NCBI GenBank assembly: GCA_017412705.1
Contig: JAFPWS010000030.1
Coordinates: 1-54,441, forward strand
DNA length: 54,441 nt
Reading direction: 5' to 3'
DNA from: Prevotella sp.
GTDB lineage: Bacteria > Bacteroidota > Bacteroidia > Bacteroidales > Bacteroidaceae
Shown here: piece by piece, positions 41,488 through 51,025 of the stretch
How the letters are laid out: each line of letters begins with the position of its first letter
Position numbering within the stretch: position 1 is the first letter of the stretch
Notes under the pieces: model-generated
What the model was told of the DNA's origin: nothing
The model's database searches: none
What the model saw: only the letters and a program-made list of their open reading frames with translations
Position numbers and translations under genes: made by a program

Positions 41488-42662
41488 AACACAGCTTTTG
41501 GCAGTTAGGTTTTAGCGCTTGGCTTTTTGTTGGCTTTTGGCTTTTGGTGTCGTGTGGTGAGGAACCCGCGGCTGAGAGCCAAGAGCCAATAGATTATTCT
41601 TCCCCTGTCGATTTCGACATTGTCTTGGCAGGCAACTTCGGCGAGCCTCGCCCCTGGCACTTTCATGGCGGACTGGATATCAAGACGAACAATCAGGAAG
41701 GCAAGCAGGTGTTCTCTATAGCCAAGGGTTACGTCTCCCGTCTGACGGTGAATAAATATGGCTTTGGCAATGCCATATACGTCACTCATCCTGATGGGCT
41801 GACCAGCGTCTATTGTCATCTGAAACGCTTTGCCGACAAGTATGAGCAGCTGTTCGAGCGTACAGGATGGCGCGACACGTTGGATTTCCGATTCCCTGAA
41901 GGCAAACTGCCTGTAGGCGCTGGCGACTATATTGCCGTCAGTGGCAATACGGGTCACTCGACAGGGCCCCATCTGCACCTTGAGTTGCACGATACGGAGA
42001 CGTGGGTCATGCGTGACCCGATGTCCAAGCTTGCCCATCTGATAGCTGACACCGTTGCCCCTCAGGCCCATTCCTTTATGGCCATTCCCCAGCAGGACGA
42101 GGGGGTGTTCAACGGAGGCTTTACCAAGCAGACTTTTGGCTTTGGCCAGCCTGACATCAAGAAACAGCACACTACTTGGACGCTTTCACGCGACTTCACA
42201 GCATGGGGCAGGGTAGGCTTTGCCCTTTGGGCTGACGACTACTCAGAGGCTACCTATAATCATTATGGTGTTCGTCATACGCGTCTGCTGGTCGATGGAC
42301 GTGAGGTGTTTCGCACCGATGTAGACAGCATTCCCGTCAGTTGTCAGGTTGAGGTCAACCTCTGGGGCGACTACCAACATTGGCGCCGCACACGTATCTG
42401 GTATATGAAGTCGTATCGTGAGCCTGGCATGCGCTTGCCCATTCTGCATACGGACTTTAGCCAAGGTATCGTGAATTTCAACGAAGAGCGCCCCTATCAT
42501 CTGACCTATATCCTGCGCGACTATCAGGGCAACGAGTCACGCTACGACTTCACCGTCAGGGGCCAGCGCGATTCTCGCATCCAGCTTCATCGCCGCAAGA
42601 CGCTGTTGGATAGCTATCAACTTTATGGGCAATGCTTGTGGCCTTTGCTCACATTACGATAG
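41481..42662 (+). CDS. M23 peptidase lipoprotein
   Basis: The 393-aa protein has a lipoprotein signal ending LLVSCGEE and a LytM/M23 metallopeptidase core: HFHGGLDIKT (first His and Asp), then GNTGHSTGPHLHLEL (HxH). It should act on peptidoglycan or envelope peptides in the periplasm. The C-terminal 200 residues form a beta-rich domain. The signal segment is encoded by a run of TTGGCTTTT-like repeats (41503-41550), suggesting that repeat DNA became the signal sequence. Overlaps nadC by 7 bases. Confidence 0.85.
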   Translation: MLKHSFWQLGFSAWLFVGFWLLVSCGEEPAAESQEPIDYSSPVDFDIVLAGNFGEPRPWHFHGGLDIKTNNQEGKQVFSIAKGYVSRLTVNKYGFGNAIYVTHPDGLTSVYCHLKRFADKYEQLFERTGWRDTLDFRFPEGKLPVGAGDYIAVSGNTGHSTGPHLHLELHDTETWVMRDPMSKLAHLIADTVAPQAHSFMAIPQQDEGVFNGGFTKQTFGFGQPDIKKQHTTWTLSRDFTAWGRVGFALWADDYSEATYNHYGVRHTRLLVDGREVFRTDVDSIPVSCQVEVNLWGDYQHWRRTRIWYMKSYREPGMRLPILHTDFSQGIVNFNEERPYHLTYILRDYQGNESRYDFTVRGQRDSRIQLHRRKTLLDSYQLYGQCLWPLLTLR

Positions 42663-42668
42663 AAGCCC

Positions 42669-42751
42669 CTTCGTATTACGACTGAGCAGCCTTCGTATTA
42701 CGACTGAGCAGCCTTCGTATTACGACTGAACAGCCTTCGCATTACGACTGA
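42669..42751. repeat. 22-bp tandem repeat filling a convergent gap
   Basis: Units starting CTTCG at 42669, 42691, 42713 and 42735 have an exact 22-base period: CTTCGTATTACGACTGAGCAGC with few changes. They occupy nearly all bases between the stops of the M23 gene and the RelA/SpoT gene. The inverse of the unit shares CAGTCGTAAT with the array at 459-524. Confidence 0.85.
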
Positions 42752-42753
42752 TT

Positions 42754-44994
42754 TCAAAGTCTCTCCACTTGCTTGACACCCTTGACGGTTCGCAGCTTCT
42801 TCAGCAGCGATTCCAGGCGGGTGTTGTCGTCAATCATGATGGTGATGTTGCCACTGAACAACCCGTCGTGCGAATCGATATTGATGCTGCGCAGGACGAG
42901 CTTCTCGTCCTTCGAGATGATGCTGGTCAGGTTGTTGACAATGCCAATGTCGTCGTTGCCAATCACCCGTAGCGTAATAGCATACTGCGAGGCACCCTTG
43001 CCACTCCACTTGGCCTTGACGATACGATAGCCAAAGCGCTTGCGAAGCTCTGGGGCATTGGGACAGTCCTCACGATGAATCTTGATGCCTCCGCTGACGG
43101 TGACAAAGCCAAACACACGGTCGCCATAGATAGGCTGGCAGCAACGTGCCAGCTGATAGTCTACCCCCTTCAGGTTGCGGTCAATGACCAGCACGTCGTC
43201 CTGTATGGCATTACCTGGCAATCGGCTCTCGTCAAGCACGAAGTTGGCGGCACTCTCGGCTATATTGTTGCCTGTGACGGGCTGGTCGCCCTGTTGGAGT
43301 TCAACGTACCGGTCAATGACCTGGTTGACATCCAGGCTGCCTTCGGCAATGTGACGATAGAAGTCGCTCACCTCCTTGAAGCCCATTTTGCGGATGAGCA
43401 CCTGCATGAGGCTGTCTTCCATCTCCAGCTTTCGGTTCTTGAATTTGCGCTCCAGCATCTCCTTGGCAAAGAGACCCTCCTTCACCTGTGTCTCCTTCAG
43501 CGCCAGGCGAATCTTGGATTTGGCACGCGAGGTCTTCACCACGTTGAGCCAGTCTTGCTTGGGCTTCTGGTTCGACGAGGTCATAATCTCCACCTGGTCG
43601 CCACTCTGCAACTGCTGACGCAAGGTTACTACCTTACCATTGATGCGTGCACCAGTACACTGGTTGCCGATGTTGGAATGAATGTGGTAGGCGAAGTCGA
43701 GCACCGTGGCACCTTTGGGGAACTTGTAGAGGTCGCCCTTGGGGGTAAAGACAAACACTTCGTCCTCGTACAAATCCATCTTGAACTGATCCATAGCCTC
43801 CAGCCCGTCGCTGGTTTCCAGCATAGAGCGGATATTGGTCAGCCACTCGTCCATACCCACGTCGCCCTTGACGCCTTTATAGCGCCAATGGGCAGCAACG
43901 CCTCGCTCGGCAATCTCGTCCATACGCTCCGTACGAATCTGCACCTCAACCCACTTCTGCCCGGGACCTAATACGGTAATGTGCAACGACTCGTAACCGT
44001 TTGACTTCGGAACGCTTAGCCAGTCTCGCAAACGCTTTGGATTAGGTTGGTACATGCTGGTGACAATGGCAAAAGCCTGCCAACAATCCATCACCTCACG
44101 CCGGCGGGCATCCTTTGTCGCTTCCCCTTCTTCTCTGGCCTCTAAGATGATGCGGATGGCAAACAGGTCGTAGACTCCTTCGAAAGGACATTTCTGCTTT
44201 TTCATCTTCTGCCAGATGGAGTGTATCGACTTGGTGCGTCCTTTGATGTGGAACTTCAGGCCGGCCTCCTGGAGCCGTTCGTCGACAGGCTTGATAAAGC
44301 GCTCGATATAGGCGTCGCGGCTTTTCTTCGTCTCGCTCAGCTTGTCTTTAATATGGTAGTAGGCATCGTGCTCCAGATACTTCAGCGACAAGTCCTCCAA
44401 CTCGCTCTTCAGCTTGTAGAGACCCAGCTTATGGGCCAGGGGGGCATAGAGGTAGGCAGCTTCCTCGCTCACCTGCAGCTTCTGCTTCGTCACCTCAGGA
44501 GCTACGTCGCGAATCTGGCGCATCAGGTTCACACGGTCGGCAATCATAATCAGGATGACGCGCATATCCTCGGCAAACGACAGCAACAGGTTCCGGAAGT
44601 TCTCCGATTCCACTACGGGGTTCTTCTTGTAAAGCTGCTGAATACGCTGTAGGCCGCGCAGTATGCGGGCCACCGACTCGCCATAGTCAGCCTGCACGTC
44701 GTCAATAGTCAGGTAGCCTTCCTCTACGCTGGGGCGAAGCAATATGGCAATCACCGCATCACGCTTCAGGCCTATTTCCTCGACTACGAGCAGGGCTGTC
44801 TGAAAACTCATCAGGATGGGGTTCAGGCCAAACACGTTCCTGTGCACCTGATGTTTCTCTATGGTGTTCATCAAGTGGTGGCGCATGCGTTCTATGTCCC
44901 CCTCTTCGAGAGAGTCACTCACCAGGTCGCGCACTTGCTGGTAAAGGGCAAGCGTATCTTCCTTCTCTGCCGATGTGAAAGTGAAATTGTCCAT
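42754..44994 (-). CDS. RelA/SpoT homologue, hydrolase domain degenerate
   Basis: The 746-aa protein has the Rel layout: HD-like domain (1-200), synthetase, TGS (FVFTPKGDLYKFPKGATVLDF), and ACT at the C-terminus. The synthetase looks intact (DLFAIRII, SVPKSNGYESLHITVLGP, EVQIRTERMDEIAERGVAAHW). In the hydrolase part the usual LLHDVVEDT reads LLRPSVEEG (85-93), and the later ADRLHNMR reads ADRVNLMR, so the metal-binding His/Asp residues are lost. It should make (p)ppGpp and not degrade it, a RelA-like role; another enzyme elsewhere must hydrolyse. The ATG at 44994 was preferred to a TTG at 45006 that lies in the promoter box. Confidence 0.9.
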   Translation of the reverse strand: MDNFTFTSAEKEDTLALYQQVRDLVSDSLEEGDIERMRHHLMNTIEKHQVHRNVFGLNPILMSFQTALLVVEEIGLKRDAVIAILLRPSVEEGYLTIDDVQADYGESVARILRGLQRIQQLYKKNPVVESENFRNLLLSFAEDMRVILIMIADRVNLMRQIRDVAPEVTKQKLQVSEEAAYLYAPLAHKLGLYKLKSELEDLSLKYLEHDAYYHIKDKLSETKKSRDAYIERFIKPVDERLQEAGLKFHIKGRTKSIHSIWQKMKKQKCPFEGVYDLFAIRIILEAREEGEATKDARRREVMDCWQAFAIVTSMYQPNPKRLRDWLSVPKSNGYESLHITVLGPGQKWVEVQIRTERMDEIAERGVAAHWRYKGVKGDVGMDEWLTNIRSMLETSDGLEAMDQFKMDLYEDEVFVFTPKGDLYKFPKGATVLDFAYHIHSNIGNQCTGARINGKVVTLRQQLQSGDQVEIMTSSNQKPKQDWLNVVKTSRAKSKIRLALKETQVKEGLFAKEMLERKFKNRKLEMEDSLMQVLIRKMGFKEVSDFYRHIAEGSLDVNQVIDRYVELQQGDQPVTGNNIAESAANFVLDESRLPGNAIQDDVLVIDRNLKGVDYQLARCCQPIYGDRVFGFVTVSGGIKIHREDCPNAPELRKRFGYRIVKAKWSGKGASQYAITLRVIGNDDIGIVNNLTSIISKDEKLVLRSINIDSHDGLFSGNITIMIDDNTRLESLLKKLRTVKGVKQVERL

Positions 44995-45003
44995 ATCGAT
45001 GCG

Positions 45004-45035
45004 CAAAGGTACGAATTAGCGAAGAGAAAACCAAA
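45004..45035 (-). promoter_or_regulatory. promoter of the RelA/SpoT gene
   Basis: Minus strand TTTG (45032-45035), 20 bases, TACCTTTG (45004-45011). The box ends 9 bases before the ATG at 44994, so the mRNA has almost no leader. Confidence 0.75.
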
Positions 45036-45172
45036 AGAATTTTGGATTTTCTTGAGCGTGAGTGCCTTCTCGCATAGCGAAAAGGTACGAATTAGCGAAG
45101 AGAAAACCAAAAGAATTTTGGATTTTCTTGAGCGTGAGTGCCTTCTCGCATAGCGAAAAGGTACGAATTAGC
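45005..45172. repeat. 76-bp tandem duplication carrying the promoter
   Basis: Two identical copies, 45005-45080 and 45081-45156, are followed by the first 16 bases of a third (45157-45172). Each contains a TTTG-N20-TACCTTT promoter core and an inverted repeat CCAAAAGAATTTTGG. Only the copy next to the gene has the final G of the -7 box; the others read TACCTTTT. The identity of the copies points to a recent duplication. Confidence 0.9.
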
Positions 45173-45243
45173 TCCCGAATAACAAAATTATTTAAGATAT
45201 AAAAACGTTTACGGAAGTTTTAAAGATTATTTTGGTCGAATAT

Positions 45244-45274
45244 TTTGCAGTTCGGAAAAATTGTGCTATCTTTG
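45244..45274 (+). promoter_or_regulatory. promoter of the KDG kinase operon
   Basis: TTTG (45244-45247), 19 bases, TATCTTTG (45267-45274) reads rightward. Start near 45281 gives a leader of about 38 bases for the ATG at 45319. Confidence 0.8.
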
Positions 45275-45318
45275 TGCTCGAAATATCAAATTATCTATTA
45301 AACGTAATACTAAAACAA

Positions 45319-46341
45319 ATGGCTAAAATTGTAACTTTAGGCGAGATTATGCTCCGCCTGTCGCCCAATGGCAACGACCGTTTCATCCAGAGTGAATCAT
45401 TCCGCATCATCCCCGGTGGTGGTGAGGCAAACGTAGCCGTCAGCGTGGCTAACTATGGTCACGAGGCTTACTTCGTATCAAAGCTGCCCAAGCACGAGAT
45501 TGGTCAGATTGCCGTCAATGCACTGCGTCGCTATGGTGTGAACACCCAGTTCATTGCCCGTGGTGGTGACCGCGTAGGCCTGTACTATGCAGAGACAGGT
45601 GCTTCTATGCGTCCTTCAAAGGTTATCTACGACCGTGCCCACTCTTCTATCGCAGAGGCTGATCCCAAGGATTTCGACTTCGACGCTATCATGGAAGGCG
45701 CTGCCTGGTTCCACTGGAGTGGCATCACCCCCGCTATCTCTGACAAGGCTGCCGAGCTGACCAAGCTGGCTTGTGAGGCTGCCAAGCGTCACGGTGTTAC
45801 CGTATCTGTCGACCTGAACTTCCGCAAGAAGCTGTGGACCTCAGAGAAGGCTATCTCTATCATGCGCCCCTTGATGCAGTATGTTGACGTATGCATTGGT
45901 AACGAGGAGGATGCAGAGCTCTGCCTCGGCTTCAAGCCCGATGCCGACGTTGAGGGTGGCAAGACTGATGCTGCCGGCTACGAGGGCATCTTCAAGCAGA
46001 TGAAGGCTGAGTTTGGCTTCAAGTATGTGGTTTCTACCCTGCGTGAGAGCTTCAGCGCTACCTTCAACGGCTGGAAGGCCCTGATCTATGACGGCAAGGA
46101 GTTCTATCAGTCAAAGCGCTACGAGATCAATCCTATCATCGACCGTGTAGGTGGTGGTGACTCTTTCTCTGGTGGTCTGATTCATGGCCTGCTGACCAAA
46201 CCGACACAGGGCGAGGCCCTCGAGTTCGCTGTTGCTGCTTCAGCTCTGAAGCACACCATTAATGGCGATTTCAATCTGGTAGGTGTAGACGAAGTGGAGT
46301 CTCTTGCCGGTGGTAACGCAAGCGGACGTGTACAGCGCTAA
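45319..46341 (+). CDS. kdgK: 2-keto-3-deoxygluconate kinase (PfkB family)
   Basis: From the ATG at 45319 the product is 340 aa. PfkB signatures are IPGGGEANVAVSVANYGHEA near the N-terminus and IDRVGGGDSFSGGLIHG near the C-terminus with the catalytic Asp. The KDG assignment comes from the linked KDPG aldolase: the kinase makes KDPG and the aldolase splits it to pyruvate and glyceraldehyde 3-phosphate, the end of uronate and pectin breakdown. Upstream in-frame codons (from 45232) overlap the promoter and were rejected. Confidence 0.88.
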   Translation: MAKIVTLGEIMLRLSPNGNDRFIQSESFRIIPGGGEANVAVSVANYGHEAYFVSKLPKHEIGQIAVNALRRYGVNTQFIARGGDRVGLYYAETGASMRPSKVIYDRAHSSIAEADPKDFDFDAIMEGAAWFHWSGITPAISDKAAELTKLACEAAKRHGVTVSVDLNFRKKLWTSEKAISIMRPLMQYVDVCIGNEEDAELCLGFKPDADVEGGKTDAAGYEGIFKQMKAEFGFKYVVSTLRESFSATFNGWKALIYDGKEFYQSKRYEINPIIDRVGGGDSFSGGLIHGLLTKPTQGEALEFAVAASALKHTINGDFNLVGVDEVESLAGGNASGRVQR

Positions 46342-46343
46342 CT

Positions 46344-46481
46344 ATGAAGAAGTTTGAGTATAAAGTGGTGACCCGGCTCGTCGGTGTCGAAAAGCGGCTT
46401 AACCAGCTGGGTTATGAAGGCTGGGAGTTGGTCGCCGTCGAGTGTGGCACATATTATTTCAAACGTGAGTATAAAGAGTAA
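46344..46481 (+). CDS. DUF4177-like mini-protein, 45 aa
   Basis: This short gene starts 2 bases after the kdgK stop and ends 26 bases before kdgA. The peptide [19 protein letters not shown] continues with [20 protein letters not shown] and ends KREYKE. It matches the DUF4177 pattern: an opening strand, a helix with LNxLGxEGWELV, and a final YYFKR strand. The role is unknown. Its place inside a KDG kinase / KDPG aldolase operon suggests a small regulator or partner of these enzymes. Confidence 0.8.
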   Translation: MKKFEYKVVTRLVGVEKRLNQLGYEGWELVAVECGTYYFKREYKE

Positions 46482-46507
46482 CTAATAAAGTACAAGAAAT
46501 AAAGAAA

Positions 46508-47176
46508 ATGGCAAAGTTTGACAAGATAGCCGTCCTGAAGAAAATCGGCGACACAGGCATGGTTCCTGTATTCTATAACAAAGACCTCGAGGTTTGCAAG
46601 AATGTGGTAAAGGCTTGCTACGAGGGTGGTGTTCGTGCTTTCGAGTTCACCAATCGCGGTGACTTCGCACAGGAAGTATTCGGAGAGCTGGTAAAGTGGG
46701 CCGACAAGGAGTGTCCTGAGCTGGCATTAGGTATTGGTAGCGTTGTCGACGCTCCCACGGCAGCAATGTATATTCAGCTCGGTGCCTGCTTCGTGGTAGG
46801 TCCTCTGTTCAACCCCGACATTGCTCCCGTCTGCAACCGTCGTCTCGTTCCTTACTGCCCGGGCTGCATGACTGTCAGTGAGATTGGCAAGGCCCAGGAG
46901 CTGGGTTGCGACCTGACGAAGGTGTTCCCCGGCGACGTGGTGGGCCCGAACATGGTGAAGGGCATGAAGGCCCCGATGCCCTGGTCAAAGATTATGGTGA
47001 CCGGCGGTGTGGCTCCTGAGGAGGAGAACCTGAAGTCTTGGTTCAAGGCCGGCGTATTCTGCGTGGGCATGGGCTCCAAGCTCTTCCCCGGCGACAAGGT
47101 AAAGGCTGGCGACTGGCAGTATGTAACCGATAAGTGCAAGGAGGCACTCGGTTATGTGGCTAAGGCTCGCGCTTAA
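46508..47176 (+). CDS. kdgA: KDPG / 4-hydroxy-2-oxoglutarate aldolase
   Basis: The 222-aa class I aldolase has the family order: [27 protein letters not shown] with the catalytic Glu, the [11 protein letters not shown] loop, and [13 protein letters not shown], where the Schiff-base Lys normally lies near the PGC motif (here the Lys is likely K114-K130 region, not placed exactly). It splits KDPG to pyruvate and glyceraldehyde 3-phosphate. The stop overlaps the start of the sensor kinase gene by 23 bases. Confidence 0.93.
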   Translation: MAKFDKIAVLKKIGDTGMVPVFYNKDLEVCKNVVKACYEGGVRAFEFTNRGDFAQEVFGELVKWADKECPELALGIGSVVDAPTAAMYIQLGACFVVGPLFNPDIAPVCNRRLVPYCPGCMTVSEIGKAQELGCDLTKVFPGDVVGPNMVKGMKAPMPWSKIMVTGGVAPEEENLKSWFKAGVFCVGMGSKLFPGDKVKAGDWQYVTDKCKEALGYVAKARA

Positions 47177-50100
47177 GCCCTATACTACTAAAGGCTCAGC
47201 ATGGCTTATGGCCGTGCTGGGCCTTTTCCTTTTACAGGCTTGTTCACCGTCCGATAAGGCAGCGGTAGACAAGCTGAATTCACGTTCTTATGCCTATCAC
47301 TATCGTAACATCGACTCTACTGAAGTCTTTGCCCGAAAGGCCTTGGCACTCTCTGAATCCTATACGGACGGCCGTGCTGAGGCACTCAACAATCTGGCTT
47401 TCGTCAGCATCATCCGCATGAACTACGATGAGGCGGAACACCGACTGACGGAAGCATCCTCGCTGACAGACAACCAGATAGAACTCCTCGTCTGCTACGT
47501 ACAGCAGATGCGCCTCTGTCAGCGTCGTTCTCGCAACAAGGAGTTCTACGACTATCGCGAACGCGCCATTACTTGCATGATGCGCATCGACGAGGAACGT
47601 GAGACACTCTCGGAACGCCAGCTGCGCCGTCTGCTCTATGCCGAGACAGAGTTTGCCATCGTCAGCTCCACCTATTATTATTATGTAGGCTTGGAGCAGC
47701 AGTCCGTCGAGGCCCTCTTCGACATCAACGGCGACGAGATACATCGCGATACAGCCCAATACCTGAACTACCTCTACAACATTGGTGCAGGAGGCATCAT
47801 CACCAAAGGAACGCCTGAGGATATCCACCGTCAGGAGGTCGACCACCTGGAGCGTTGCCTCAATATTGCCTCGCGTTTCCGTTTTCCGTACTTTGAGGCC
47901 CAGGCCAAGGAAGCACTCGCCGAGCATGAGAATGACATCCAGCTGGCTGAAGAGGCACTGGCGCTCTTTACCACCTATGGCGACATCTACCAGATTGCCG
48001 GTGCCCATCGTACGCTGGCCTCGTGCTATCTCGAGCTGAATGCCTATCCGGAGGCCCTCGACCACCTCGAGGCAGCCCTTTCCGATACCCTTATCCATCA
48101 GGCCCCAGACCTCGTGGCCAGCATCCGCGAGCAGCTTAGCGTGGCCTATTCGGCTATCAACGACAAACCCAACAGCGACTACAATCGCAACATCTATATC
48201 GACCTTCAGGAACAGACCCGTCAGGACCGTGAGCTGGAGGCCCGTGCTGCCAATCTGGATGTTGCCGTCCAACAGCTGAACTGGATGATTCTGGCCGTTA
48301 TGGGTACCATCGTGCTGCTGGTATTCCTGCTGTGGCTCTTCAACCGCCAGAACAGGAAACGGAAGGAGAACCACCTGCTTGACGACCTGCTGGAGGAGAA
48401 GAACGAGGAGGTGCTTGAGGCCCGTCTGCGTGTCGCTAAGAACGAACGCCTCCATCTGGAGCAGCGTGCCAAGATATCGCTGGCCATGAGCATCCTGCCC
48501 CTCATAGACCGCATCCTGCATGAAGTGAAGAAAATCTCCGGTCACACGACACCCTCAGAACAATCGGAGCGACTGGACTATATCCGCGAGCTGACCGACA
48601 ACATCAACGAGCAGAACAGCCTGCTCACACAGTGGATACAGTTGCGCCAAGGCGAGCTTAACCTGCACATCGAGAGCTTCCCGCTTCAGCAGCTGTTCGA
48701 CATCGTGTCACGCAGCCAGCGCAGCTTTGCCATGAAGGGCCTTACGCTCGAGGTGGAGCCTACGGAGTGTGTCGTCAAGGCCGACCGCGTGCTGACGCTC
48801 TTCATGCTGAACACGCTGGCCGACAATGCCCGTAAGTTCACTCCCGCGAACGGACGCGTCAGCATAGCCGCCAAGGAACAGGCCGACAGCATTGAGATTA
48901 CCGTCAGCGACACCGGTTGTGGCATGAACGAGCAACAGCTTGCCAATGTTTTCAACCACAAGATACAACAGGGTCATGGCTTCGGACTCATGAACTGCAA
49001 GGGCATCATCGAGAAGTATCGTAAGATAAGTCAGATATTCAGCGTCTGCCAGCTGGTGGCAGAGAGCGAGGAGGGTAGGGGCTCGCGCTTCTCCTTCCGT
49101 CTGCCTAAGGGCATCTTAAGGCTGTTGGCCATTGGCTGTTGGCTCCTGGCAAGCCAGGCGGTGACGGCAGAGAGCCGACAGCTGACCGCAAAAGCGCCTC
49201 TTGCCACCACCCAGGCTCACATCTATGCCGACTCGGCCTACTTCTCCAACATCAACGGCACCTACGAGCGCACGCTGCAGTTTGCCGACTCCTGTCGCAA
49301 GTACCTCAATGAACAGTACCTGTCGCAGCATCCCAAGGGGCGCCGGCTCATGCTTCGCACGGACGACACCTCCGTCACCCCTGCCGAGATAGAGTGGCTC
49401 CACGACGGAGTGGACGTCAACTACCAGGTCATCCTCGATATCCGTAACGAGAGTGCCGTTGCTGCCTTGGCGTTGCACCAGTGGTCGCTATATATATATA
49501 ATAATAAGGTGTATACCCAGCTCTTCAAGGAGATGAGTGCCGACAGCACGCTGGCCGACTACTGTCGTACCATGCAGGACTCGCAGGGCAACAAGCGCAT
49601 TGCCGTCATCCTGCTGCTCGTGCTGCTGGTCATGATAGTGCCTGCCTACTACATGCTCTACTATCGTCACCGGCTCTATGAGCGCTACCACCGTGAGCGC
49701 ATGAAGCTCTCCAGCATTGAGATGGCTGAGGACGAGCTGCGTCGTGCCGAGCTTGAGGACTCCAACCTGCATGTGGCCAATGCCGTGTTGGACAACTGCC
49801 TGTCAACGCTGAAGCACGAGACCATGTATTACCCCTCGCGCATCCGTCTGCTGGTCGACGCAGGCGACACCGAATCGCTGGCAGAGGTCACAGCCTACTA
49901 TCGCGACCTCTATGGCATCCTCATCAAGCAGGCCACTGACCAGGTGGAGCGCGTCCATCTGCACATCCGGCCTGTCGAGCTGTATGGACAGAAGGTGCTG
50001 GGCGACGAGAACCTGCTGCACTACCTGTTCGAGCTGCTCAAGGGCAATGTCACTGCCCGGCCCAAGGACGACAAGTATGTGGCCTACGACATCATGCTGG

Positions 50101-50243
50101 CCAATGCTCCCTCGCCGCTCACCTCGCTGCTCTGTCGTCAGATAGTGCGCGACCATGGCGAGGCCACCCACCGCCGTGGCTGCGGCATTAGCGTCAAAGA
50201 CAATACCGCGCAGGTCATCCTCGCTGCGGCATCAAATAAGTGA
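47154..50243 (+). CDS. hybrid TPR sensor histidine kinase (DUF5112/DUF5113 type)
   Basis: The 1029-aa protein combines a lipoprotein-like signal (LLQACSPSD), a periplasmic TPR-like helical region (about 35-360), a membrane helix near 376-396, a dimerisation helix, and an HATPase domain with [18 protein letters not shown] and [11 protein letters not shown] second hydrophobic segment then appears ([14 protein letters not shown], near 660), another periplasmic-like stretch, a second membrane helix ([19 protein letters not shown]) and a DUF5113-like tail. It thus looks like two receptors fused in one chain. An internal start at 47208 is possible. The response regulator gene follows directly, so they form a two-component pair. 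Confidence 0.75.
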   Translation: MWLRLALKPYTTKGSAWLMAVLGLFLLQACSPSDKAAVDKLNSRSYAYHYRNIDSTEVFARKALALSESYTDGRAEALNNLAFVSIIRMNYDEAEHRLTEASSLTDNQIELLVCYVQQMRLCQRRSRNKEFYDYRERAITCMMRIDEERETLSERQLRRLLYAETEFAIVSSTYYYYVGLEQQSVEALFDINGDEIHRDTAQYLNYLYNIGAGGIITKGTPEDIHRQEVDHLERCLNIASRFRFPYFEAQAKEALAEHENDIQLAEEALALFTTYGDIYQIAGAHRTLASCYLELNAYPEALDHLEAALSDTLIHQAPDLVASIREQLSVAYSAINDKPNSDYNRNIYIDLQEQTRQDRELEARAANLDVAVQQLNWMILAVMGTIVLLVFLLWLFNRQNRKRKENHLLDDLLEEKNEEVLEARLRVAKNERLHLEQRAKISLAMSILPLIDRILHEVKKISGHTTPSEQSERLDYIRELTDNINEQNSLLTQWIQLRQGELNLHIESFPLQQLFDIVSRSQRSFAMKGLTLEVEPTECVVKADRVLTLFMLNTLADNARKFTPANGRVSIAAKEQADSIEITVSDTGCGMNEQQLANVFNHKIQQGHGFGLMNCKGIIEKYRKISQIFSVCQLVAESEEGRGSRFSFRLPKGILRLLAIGCWLLASQAVTAESRQLTAKAPLATTQAHIYADSAYFSNINGTYERTLQFADSCRKYLNEQYLSQHPKGRRLMLRTDDTSVTPAEIEWLHDGVDVNYQVILDIRNESAVAALALHQWSLYIYNNKVYTQLFKEMSADSTLADYCRTMQDSQGNKRIAVILLLVLLVMIVPAYYMLYYRHRLYERYHRERMKLSSIEMAEDELRRAELEDSNLHVANAVLDNCLSTLKHETMYYPSRIRLLVDAGDTESLAEVTAYYRDLYGILIKQATDQVERVHLHIRPVELYGQKVLGDENLLHYLFELLKGNVTARPKDDKYVAYDIMLANAPSPLTSLLCRQIVRDHGEATHRRGCGISVKDNTAQVILAAASNK

Positions 50244-50263
50244 AACTAAAAGTAATAGAAGAT

Positions 50264-50980
50264 ATGGACAAGTTTAAACTGATTATCGTAGAGGACGTGC
50301 CCCTCGAGCTGAAAGGCACGGAAGGCATTGTGCGTAACGAGATACCCGAAGCTGAGGTCATAGGCACAGCCCCTGACGAACCCTCCTATTGGCGACTCAT
50401 CAAGCGGCAGCAACCCGACCTCGTACTGCTCGACCTCGGCCTGGGTGGCTCTACCACCGTGGGTGTTGAGCTGTGCCGTCAGACCAAGGAGATGTATCCG
50501 CAGGTCAGGATACTCATCTTCACGGGCGAGATTCTCAACGAGAAACTGTGGGTCGACGTGCTCGACGCAGGAGCCGACGGCATCATCCTGAAGAGTGGCG
50601 AGCTGCTGACCCGTCGCGACGTCATGGCTGTCATGGAAGGCAAGCAGCTGGTGTTCAACGAGCCTATCCTGAAGAAGATTGTCGAACGTTTCAAGCAGGC
50701 CGTCTCCTCACAGCTGGCACGCCAGGAGGCTCTCATCGACTATGAGATTGACGAGTACGACGAGCGTTTCCTGCGCCACCTGGCCCTGGGCTATACCAAG
50801 GAGCAGATTACCGGCCTGCGTGGCATGCCCTTTGGCGTAAAGAGCCTGGAGAAGCGCCAGAACGAGCTGGCCAAGAAACTCTTCCCCGGTGGCGAGAGTG
50901 TCAACGCCACGCGTCTCGTGGTGCGAGCCCTTGAGCTGCGCGTTCTCGATGTCGACAGCCTCATGCCCGACCCGGAGTAA
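50264..50980 (+). CDS. response regulator with LuxR-like HTH
   Basis: From the ATG at 50264 the product is 238 aa. The receiver domain has the acid pair IIVEDVP, the phospho-Asp in LVLLDLGLGG, and the conserved Thr and Lys in LIFTGE and GIILKSGE. The C-terminal 90 residues are helical with a LuxR-like turn (LALGYTKEQITGLRG, then VKSLEKRQNELAKKLF). Its partner is the sensor kinase ending 20 bases upstream. The GTG at 50240 overlaps that gene and is less likely. Confidence 0.85.
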   Translation: MDKFKLIIVEDVPLELKGTEGIVRNEIPEAEVIGTAPDEPSYWRLIKRQQPDLVLLDLGLGGSTTVGVELCRQTKEMYPQVRILIFTGEILNEKLWVDVLDAGADGIILKSGELLTRRDVMAVMEGKQLVFNEPILKKIVERFKQAVSSQLARQEALIDYEIDEYDERFLRHLALGYTKEQITGLRGMPFGVKSLEKRQNELAKKLFPGGESVNATRLVVRALELRVLDVDSLMPDPE

Positions 50981-51024
50981 GTGATAGGTGTCAAGTATTA
51001 AGTGATAAGTGTTAAGTGTTAGGT
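50978..51024. repeat. low-complexity AAGTGTTAAGTG repeat
   Basis: Imperfect units of 7-9 bases (AAGTGATAAGTGTTAAGTGTTAGG) fill the gap between the response regulator and the membrane-protein gene. Similar short runs appear near 27980-28005 (inverse) and 54080-54105. Confidence 0.6.
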
Positions 51025-51025
51025 G

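Noticed and set aside
42663-42753. CRISPR array
   Set aside because: Period 22 with no distinct spacers and no cas genes; this is a simple tandem repeat.
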